From the NCBI GenBank assembly GCA_045837725.1, contig JBEWZL010000294.1, forward strand, positions 186,001 to 250,000: a DNA stretch of 64,000 bases. Reading direction: 5' to 3'. Both the position numbers and the translations under genes were made by a program. Below the pieces are notes generated by a model. It did not search any database and was not told where the DNA came from. It worked only from the letters and a program-made list of their open reading frames with translations. The DNA comes from Vermamoeba vermiformis. Its lineage: Eukaryota > Tubulinea > Echinamoebida. Shown here one piece after another: positions 56,562-64,000 of this stretch; position 1 is the stretch's first letter; each line of letters begins with the position of its first letter.

Positions 56562-57977
56562 TCAGTGAATCACTTGTTCACTGAACGATGCACTGGAGTT
56601 AGTCGCCAGTGCCGACTCGATCTGCTGCAGCCAATCAACAATCTCTTTGTGAAATTCTTCGTGCTTCTCTAGCATCACTAAGTGACTACCGCCAGGTATC
56701 ACAACGACTTTTGAATGTTCACCGCTCAATTTAGCGCGAAATTGCTGCTCTGAAAACCTATCACAAAACAGCTTCGGTGAGCCCCTGAGTCATCACGCAA
56801 TCTATTTTTATGACTTACCTAAAGTCATGCTCGCCGACTATGACAAGCTTAGGAATATTAGGCACCGCTAGACAATCAGCATAGTACTGCGCATCGAGTC
56901 CAGTCATGACCTCGACACATTCAGACCAGCGATCGTAAATCATTTCTGTGCGCAAGCAACATTCTTTCAACTTGGCCTATCGATTGTATTATTAGTACTG
57001 CTCTTAGTATACGATATTGTAGTTCGAACCTGGTCGCAAGTCTTCGCGTATTTGTTCCACACAAATAACGCTTGTTTGTTGCGCGGAGTTAATTTGTAGA
57101 CAAATGAAATCAAGCCAGACATCAGTTTAGACACTAATAGGCGTTAGAATAATTCTGTCTAAACATGCAGTTACGTACTAGTCCCAAACCATTCGTTCAT
57201 TGCGCCTCCAACGATAATTGCCTCGCACAATTCTGGATGTGTTCGAGCGAAACTCATAGCTACGTAGCCGCCCATTGAATAGCCAAAAATAATTGCTTTC
57301 TTATTAGGCGTATGATCTAATATCATGTCGCGTACAGCTTCAAGTGCTGTCTGTTTTGATAATTTCTCTTTGTAGCGAGATCCAAGCCCTAAAATGAAAA
57401 AGAGCAGTTATAGGCAAATTTCCATGGAAATATAGTATCTTATAATTACTACATACCAGGCAAGTCCATCGTAATCACTCTGTAGTATTTTGACAGCTCT
57501 TTAAATGTGAAATGCATTGCTTGCCTTGATCCCAATGCTCCAGATAATAAAATAATCGTGTGCTTATAGTCATCATTGGGGCTGGCTATTTCAACTAAAA
57601 TTGACGAATTTGTAAGTATCATCGGTTGCTGGAAAAGTCACTTACAATTTCGCGAGTAATCTAGACTTGAATGACGGGTCATACAGCCCTCGCATACGCG
57701 TTGAGGAATGTCAGAAGGATAGTCAAATTGTTCTATAAGATTGCCGTGAATAAACTAATTTATAACGGACATTGGATCTACCATTGATTAATTAAATACC
57801 TGGTAGAGTAATAAAATGATCGGCACAAGTCGTGCAAAATATTAATCCACATGCCCGACAATTTGTTTTGCGAGAAAATAAGCCAAAAGACGAATTGCAC
57901 TGGTTACACTGTGCAGCGTCCTGCTTCTTTTGTAGATGCGGCTTGATCTTTTGAGTCTGATTGGTTTGGACTTCCAT
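56562..57977 (-). CDS. FYVE-like zinc finger fused to an alpha/beta hydrolase
   Basis: 356 residues from seven exons (57977-57800, 57732-57646, 57594-57457, 57388-57179, 57133-57030, 56976-56819, 56757-56562), all in frame. Residues ~20-75 form a FYVE-type double zinc site: CNQC, NCRACGLIFCTTC, then RVCEGC. The basic RHHC core that binds PI3P in true FYVE fingers is replaced by RKTNCRACG, so lipid binding is doubtful. The rest is an alpha/beta hydrolase with nucleophile elbow GYSMGGY, acid candidate in VIVGEHDFR and catalytic His in IPGGSHLVMLEKH. VITMDLPGLGSRYK is a typical lid-proximal strand. A membrane-targeted lipase or esterase is possible. Substrate unknown. Confidence 0.82.
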
Positions 57978-58447
57978 CGTGTTTTATGTTTGAATCGAGC
58001 TGAAAAATGAACTTAACCGACGGCTCAAACATTTGACATGCGTCAAGTTTTTTTTGGCGCTAAAATGCTACTTCGAATTAACCGCAGCCTCCTAAGAACG
58101 AGAGAGAACCTTCATTCTCCTGAGTTTTTATCAAAATAGAGAACTTGCATGTTTCTCTTACCCGCGTTGCAATCCATTGCACCAAGTCGACCGTACGCAG
58201 CTATTTTTAGAACTGGATCCGCACAGGAAGTGCCCAGTTTTTCGAAACCACGGAAACTTGATTGAATGAGTCGCGAACAGGAGCGTCTTGATGTTTCTGA
58301 AAGATTTGTCATCATTTGAAGCGAGTTCTCTTCAAAAACGAGATCTGGCCAATCATTGCGGAGCTTGTTCAGTGAACCGTCATTTGAACAGACTTAAAAG
58401 CGCGAACAATTTCCGTCATTTCTATGCTTCTGCGCAACACCACGATC
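57978..58447. other. 470-bp gap with E2F-like site and a dispersed repeat copy
   Basis: Divergent region between the hydrolase (-) and the next gene (+). TTTTTTGGCGCTAAAA near 58049-58064 is E2F-like. A minus-strand frame is open from about 58394 to 58112 (about 95 codons) but has no recognised domain. Positions 58322-58378 carry the first copy of the 57-bp repeat. Confidence 0.4.
58322..58378. repeat. 57-bp dispersed repeat, copy 1
   Basis: Begins CGAGTTCTCTTCAAAA and ends GTTCAGTGAACC. It aligns without gaps to 63721-63777 at 46 of 57 positions. On the minus strand both copies are open in the same frame; this one reads GSLNKLRNDWPDLVFEENS. Confidence 0.7.
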
Positions 58448-59502
58448 ATGGAGCAACTTCTCAAACACCTTAATCTTCAAAGGCCAGAGAAAGAGAAAGT
58501 CCGACTGAACGTCAATGTCAAAGAGGAGCTGGTTCGTCTCCTGCGCGTTTGTAAGTGCTCTTAGAATACTTACTTCAATTACTAATTATATTTAGATTTA
58601 GCTTTTCATAGCGGCGCTGTAGCTATCGCAAGCGGCAGGGAACGTATGTTCGATCGCATCCACTCTACTTGTTGACTTACCTTCCTTCAGTTCCAAGCGA
58701 AATACAAAGAATCCTTGAAAGCTTGCGAGGTAAAATATCCATGATGTACTTAACCCTTCACCGTGGAGTTACGGTGATCCCGCGTTTGGAGACTTTGGAA
58801 AAAGCTCGCGTCACTGAGAAAGCTGGTAAGCCTATTAAATATAGCGTGCTAGCAACTGAACGTACCAATTCTCATCTATTAGGTCCTCGTTTGTATCGCA
58901 TCAACCAAGATCTAGCTTCTCGTCCGCATTTCAAGATCTTGAAAACTCAAGTGCTTGGCCGTGCGTCTTATGCCCCCTTGACCAAGGTAGCCGTGCAATA
59001 CAATAGCAACGAGATGAACAGCACGTACAAGAACCTTGAAGAGCTGCGCACTTTCCTTCAAGCCGTGTTGCCCGTTGTAACGCATCTGGACACGACCGCC
59101 AAGCCAGAGATCATCGAAGACTGGATCAACAGCGTTGCTCTCGACTCACCTACTTCTCATCGTGCGTGGCTTGCCATCGACGACAAGCTCGGCGACAAGG
59201 CAGAGCGCGCCAAGCTGAACAATCTCCTGCAAGTGTTGTTCGAGGCGGAAGAGAAGCTCGCTGTGTTGGTGCATCGCTTCTCCGACACTGCCGCAGACCA
59301 CAAGAAGGTGCTCGGAGTCATCGAAGTGGCCATCTTTGCCGCGAAGAAGTTGCCGACGGCCCAGCTGCGCAAGGTGCTTGACAAGTTGAAAGGGCAGCTC
59401 TGTTTCTTGCACGGAGCGCACGTCGTCTCGTTCATCGCGAAGAGTGACACCAACGATCAGGTCTTCATGCTTGGTGACGGCGACTCCGAGAAGCCTCTCT
59501 AA
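58448..59502 (+). CDS. Unrecognised 301-residue protein
   Basis: I do not recognise this gene. The model uses exons 58448-58550, 58596-58643, 58691-58825 and 58883-59502. The last intron (57 nt, multiple of three, no stop) could also be read through, giving 320 residues. The N-terminus is charged and helical (LNLQRPEKEKVRLNVNVKEE). The C-terminal ~170 residues look all-helical (LNNLLQVLFEAEEKLAVLVH, VIEVAIFAAKKLPTAQLRKV). No signal peptide or membrane span is seen. High G/C third positions in the last exon and a long clean frame support real coding. It is convergent with RINT1, with stops about 100 bp apart. Confidence 0.6.
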
Positions 59503-59598
59503 CTATTTCTCGATGTGTTTCTGATTAGTCTTAGACTCACCTGTAACTAAAATTTTGCCTATTTTGTGCAACTCCAAATCGATTCCTTTACTTTCAGT

Positions 59599-62586
59599 TC
59601 ACTCGCAAACGGACTAACGTTTCCAAGTCCTTCAACGATACCTTCGTAATGTTGTATTTCATCGATAAGAATTTGTGCGCTGAATCCACGGTCAATTTTT
59701 TGTCCTTGTCGTTCATCTTCTCCAGTTGCTGTTTGAATTCAGCTAGTTGTTCTGCGTTCATTGTAAGCACGGTAAGTGACTCTTTTAGCCTAAAGAGCTC
59801 ATTAGTATTATTATATAATTATCACGTGTAACCACTTACTCCTTGAAATAATTCTCCGGCGTGCTCGAGAACGGTCTGAAAATTGAAAACAAACCCTTCA
59901 TGTCGAATGCAAATTGCAGCGCACCTATAAAAAGGGTCATATTAGCATCGCTTAAAGGCCATCGACGTCATTCCTACCGTTGTAATTGAAGTACTGTTGG
60001 AGCACTAGTTGCTGGAACAAGTAATTGTTGATCATCAGCGCCAATTTCTTCCAGTACTTGTAGAACATTTTTTCAGCCAATGTCGATGAGGTGCGCGTGA
60101 TAACATCTTGCAGCACAGACAAAGCGTCCTCGAGTTCTGAACTGATGTGCAAGGTCGTGTCATCTTTCAACAAAGTCGATGAAATTATGCGCCTAAAAAA
60201 GCCATGCGTTAGTAAAGCGCTGTTTGAAACAATTATAATGGACTTACTTTTTATAAATGTAGTTGTTTGAAGTCGATTTGAATGCACGCATGGTGAACTC
60301 TCTGAGGTTGGTCATCATCTCTTTGATAAATTGCTTCACTTTGTTGATTATCGGCGTGAATATCGTGCCCTTCAAGGTCAACAGCTTTTCTTCGTTCACT
60401 GAACTGTCTCTGAATTCTTCATAGTACTTCAATTCCAAAAAGAACTATCGAAGGTTAACATCGATGTTGTTTCAGTTATATTACGTACCATTTGGTCACC
60501 CCACTCGGTCAAGGTATTGATCACATAATGGCAACTGTTAATTAACATGCACAAATTGGTTATTTTTTCCGCATCCAGAATGGTCAATTTGTCGTGATAC
60601 ATGTTGAAAATCTACAGCAATATATTAGTACAAATGCTGACACCATAATGCTATTCGTACCTCGTTTAAATAGTCAGCAATCAAAGCATTATTCGCTTGC
60701 ACGAAGAAATAATATCGTTGACTGAGAGCAGGGATAGTCTGTGCTTTCTCCGTCAATTGCAGCAGAATATTAAACAGGTGGTACACTGATCGTGAAGGAT
60801 TTGTTTCTTTCAACGAATTGGTTTCTACGCTCTATCACGGCGCGTGTTAAATTAGTAACAGTTCGAAATTAAGTTGAAAGACACGTACCTCTTCAAGGTC
60901 GGGCCAAATGGACGTCAGCGCATCTTTCTTATGTAGTTCTCTTTCAATGCTTGTCTTGGAAGCTAAGCAATCGTGTGAGTTAATCAGCAAAAAAATGTGA
61001 AGAGGTACTTACTTGAGGCCTCGTACTCAACCCACTTGCTCAGAACAGTGTGGTTCCGCAATAGAATGGACATAGCTCTCGGCCTCTCATCACCATATTT
61101 ATCTAACGACGCATCTAACGCTCCTGCACCAGCGACAACACGTGTCAAGAGCTGTGGTCTGATAGCTACTTCGTTCATCTCCGCAGCCCACTTGGCGGCC
61201 AGTTCATCGAACAGTCCAGCGGCTACACATACTTGAGGACTATAGGCAGGCAAGTCTATCGAATTGAGAATATCTTGCACGAGTACGAAGAATTTTTCGT
61301 GATCCGTAAAGTTGGAAGCAATGAACGCGAAGTACCACTCGGGCTATTGAGGACATTAATAACGTGATCAATATAGATGTACGGAATGTTACCTTGTCAG
61401 CGCGGTTAGTCTCTTGTTTGGTTCTGAAATGAAATCTGAAGCGAAGAAGAATGGGCTCGAGCAGCCAGTCCATCGGCCACAACGGGCAGTATTTGCCTGT
61501 GAGCTTCGTACGGTCTTGAAGCCTAGTTCAGAGGGGAATTAAAATCGGTTATTCAATGAATTTGATGTTTAGGACTTGCATTAATTGGAACGTCATGGCG
61601 ATGATAAACAAGGACTTAAATCTTTGTAGCTTTTCTTCTGTAACGTCTTTTAACTTCGCAAATGGCTTCGGCCAGTCTAATAGGCTTAGAGAGCTCATAT
61701 ATGCTCTATAAAATAATAAGGTTAGATTTTTAAATTGGATCTGGAACTGCGTGCCACGTGCTTTTTGAGTCGCTGTTCGATGATTTGCTTCCATTCTTCA
61801 ACCTTTTGTCGGATCACTTTATTGAGGTGGTGCGACCTATTAGTAATATAAGTTGATATGAGCGAAATTGGCATTGTTGTACCTGAATTTACTAAGCGCA
61901 TGCTCGATCTTAACGAGATCGCTAAAAGGTTCCAATAATTGATTGAACAATTGCTCTTCTTGTTTTAAAGTTGCAATAACAATATCAAGTGATGCTTCCT
62001 TGCTTATTTCCGGTTGTTTCGAGTTGAATATTTTGTGCAGCGAGGAAAGCAGATCTTCGACGCGCAAATAAATTTTTAAATAATAATCTGTATTCTTTAA
62101 AAGTGATATTTGTTGATTAAACTGCTCTAATTTTCCTCGTAGCGTTTGAGATGATGCCTTCTTTGCTCTAATATCGTCGCTTAGTTGTTTGATCTCGATC
62201 TCCAATTGCTCTAATTCGCTCAAGGATTGCTTTGCTAATTTTTGACCGACGTTTAATTTTTCAGGCAAATTTTGCTCTAATTTTTGAAGCTCCTAATGAT
62301 ACAATAATATTTAAAATTAATTTCAGACTGATCAACCACAGGGAAGCATTAAGTTGTTCCCATTAGCGTATTTAATTGTAAAAATATAAGATAAAATTAC
62401 CTCGGAAAGGTCATTGCGTTCTTTTTCTAATTGAGTTGCGAGGGTAAGAGATCTGTCACTGACCACGTCAGCAATCTCGACAAAATGTTTATTTAAGAAA
62501 GTCTTCACGCTATCTTCGTCCATATTGTTGTGGTTAGACAAAATATAATTAATTCCGTCAGGTTGGCTAGCTGGTAAAGTTGACAA
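59599..62586 (-). CDS. RINT1: RINT1/TIP20, NRZ (Dsl1) tethering complex subunit
   Basis: ER tether for Golgi-to-ER COPI vesicles. At least eleven exons. The N-terminal coiled-coil part (ELEQLEIEIKQLSDDIRAKK, LKIYLRVEDLLSSLHKIF) is followed by the RINT1/TIP1 domain: YCPLWPMDWLLEPILLRFRF, RVVAGAGALDASLDKYGDER, KMFYKYWKKLALMINNYLFQ, GALQFAFDMKGLFSIF and FSSTPENYFKE. The last exon (to TGA at 59599) ends with LKDLETLVRLRVN. The upstream ATG at 62586 (MSTLPASQ) was chosen because it extends the same frame; an internal ATG at 62523 is the alternative. The domain order matches animal RINT1. Confidence 0.88.
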
Positions 62587-63845
62587 ATCAATGAAAATAA
62601 GTTTATAGTTCTGAACACTTGCCCAGAACCACGTCAGTATGAAAATACACTACATTAATAAAGGTTACTCAAGGAGGCGGGTATCTATCCTTATATGCGA
62701 GGGGTAACAATGTAGTTTAAGGCGATAGAAGAAATTGTAAATGCCTCAGAAGAAGACGTACTTTAAATAGTAAGTACGAATAAGAGCTTTACGTTCCTGA
62801 CAGGGCAAAATATATAAAATGAAATACAAGAATGATACATTTTTGATCTGAATTATTTTATTTAATTTGAATTGTCTCAGCAAGTCAATATAGCCCTCAT
62901 TTTTTATAGTGCGATTGAATTAAAAATATTAATCGTATTTGAAAATAGCGGAATTTTTGTACGTTCTTCGCGCCTGGTATCTTGTGCAGGAGGATTCGGC
63001 AAAGTGATCGTGTCACCTCTGCGCTCCAAAAACACACGAATATCTGCTTGCAAGAATGTCCTATACAATAACAATATTCGATTAGAATCGTTGGTAGTGC
63101 GAGGGAACTCTTAGAGTGGTTTTTCGTCGCTCGATCTACGTCCTCAGTCTTAGGAGGCAAAAGAGTAGTCTCGTTTTCAGTAACAAAAGTATGGGTAAAT
63201 GGCAACGAACTAAAGCCACACATTCAATATCACTCCAACGACCGCCAATGAATCATTGCCGACTAATATAACCAATGCCACGAGCACTAATGAGTCGCTT
63301 CCTACTGGTTCTGACGCTAACCTGCTACCTTAAGTACGTTAAAATTAAATTTTAATTTTGAAGCCCAAATCTTGCCTTTTTCAGTAATTACCAGAAATGT
63401 TTACTAGTCGCTAATTTAAGGGCTATTTCAGCGCTGAGTAATATTTCTATCTACATTATTATCTATCTACCGTAATAAGATAAAGCTAGACTCCGTCAAG
63501 ACGATCCGCGCAACGCAGAAATTTTTAAATTGACACTGAAGTTGATTGAGGCTCTATGGATCTATTATACCATCTTATTTCGATGCGTCAGTTTCAATTT
63601 GCGAGTTTTCTGAAGAACGTTTGACTGAAATAATAGCCCGCAAGGAATCCAGAAAACTAGTAATTTGACACTTGGATGTTCATCAGAGGCGATCAGTTGT
63701 GATGTCTGCACTCGCTCACACGAGTTCTCTTCAAAATGGATGGCTGACCAATCAGCGACGAGCTCGTTCAGTGAACCAATGCCGTTACGCGACGCCAAAT
63801 CCTTAATTTTTATTCTTTTCAGTTTGCCTCAACCAACTACAACAA
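62587..63845. other. 1.26-kb stretch with no firm gene
   Basis: The largest gap in the window. It holds an 80-codon plus ORF (62872-63114; LIVFENSGIFVRSSRLVSC). A short plus frame near 63220-63340 encodes an Asn/Thr/Ser/Pro-rich tail in which TNESLP occurs twice before a stop. A 77-codon minus ORF (63565-63798) includes copy 2 of the 57-bp repeat. None has a domain I recognise and I cannot connect them by splice sites. It may contain decayed or fast-evolving exons. Confidence 0.35.
63721..63777. repeat. 57-bp dispersed repeat, copy 2
   Basis: Ungapped match to 58322-58378 at 46 of 57 positions. The minus strand reads GSLNELVADWSAIHFEENS, 11-12 of 19 residues like copy 1. It lies about 70-125 bp before the start codon at 63846; copy 1 lies 70-126 bp before the start at 58448. 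Confidence 0.7.
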
Positions 63846-64000
63846 ATGGACGTAGACGATTATATGAACCAAATATACGAAGCTATGGCTAACCATGCCG
63901 AGCGCTACTCGGCTCACCTTAACAAGAAAAGTAAGAAACGTTGCCACGCAGGTCTCCAGTACCGAACTAATGCCTTTTTTAGAGACTGACTTGCAGAGAG
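63846..64000 (+). CDS. 5' end of an unidentified gene (continues past window)
   Basis: Exon 1 (63846-63930) encodes MDVDDYMNQIYEAMANHAER and YSAHLNKK, then a GTAAGA donor. A TTTTTTAG acceptor at 63975-63982 leads to exon 2, which continues KTDLQR to the edge. The sequence is helical and hydrophilic. Too short to identify. Confidence 0.5.

Noticed and set aside
57021-57033. tRNA B-box-like GTTCGAAC
   Set aside because: It is the donor of a hydrolase intron; no A box, acceptor stem or cloverleaf can be drawn around it.

Overview
This window is nuclear DNA from a eukaryote, most likely a unicellular relative of animals and fungi. Genes are dense, on both strands and often head to head. They are split by short GT-AG introns, mostly 34-100 nt with a few of 180-530 nt. 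The ribosomal protein L7 looks opisthokont. The gene set combines AP-4 epsilon, a condensin II subunit (NCAPG2), a vault-repeat protein, a Slo-type potassium channel, a GT10 fucosyltransferase, a torsin-like AAA+ ATPase and a TCAIM-like mitochondrial protein. Most yeasts and moulds lack many of these, so I favour a unicellular holozoan or a deep holomycotan over a typical fungus. That placement is inference. I found no rRNA or tRNA gene, no CRISPR array and no recognisable transposon.

Layout. 1-5.4 kb: AP-4 epsilon (-, running off the left edge), a small RING protein, a leucine-rich-repeat protein and COX6A (-). 5.5-8.7 kb: ELP3 (-) and an F-box-like gene, head to head. 8.9-14.6 kb: a 426-residue major-vault-repeat protein with a C-terminal membrane anchor, then a CH-domain, coiled-coil, tail-anchored protein. 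14.7-21.7 kb: a beta-lactamase-like hydrolase (-), a twin CX9C protein, EMC3 (-), a fucosyltransferase and RPL7. 22-29 kb: a SMARCAD1/Fun30-like remodeller, an F-box/LRR protein (-) and Rab11. 29-40.7 kb: a Slo2-like K+ channel, the torsin-like ATPase, ELL, MAF1 and an F-box/PI31-type proline-rich protein. 40.8-50.7 kb: NCAPG2 (-), a TCAIM-like protein (-), LYRM5/ETFRF1 and casein kinase 1. 50.9-64 kb: an ARID2/RSC9-like subunit (-), an ankyrin/F-box-like protein, a FYVE-like plus alpha/beta-hydrolase fusion (-), an unrecognised gene, RINT1 (-), a 1.26-kb stretch without a firm gene, and the 5' end of one more gene.

Two features stand out. First, about the first 33 kb is full of iterated perfect palindromes: TGACACGTGTCA and its AGGTGT/ACCTGT forms, TCACGTGA, CAGATCTG, CCTAATTAGG and GCTATTAATAGC. 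They sit in the middle of many short introns and also in frame inside exons. The housekeeping genes between about 44 and 53 kb are nearly free of them. Second, the vault-repeat protein lacks the shoulder and cap domains of normal MVP and ends in a membrane segment. It lies directly upstream, on the same strand, of a coiled-coil protein that is also tail-anchored.
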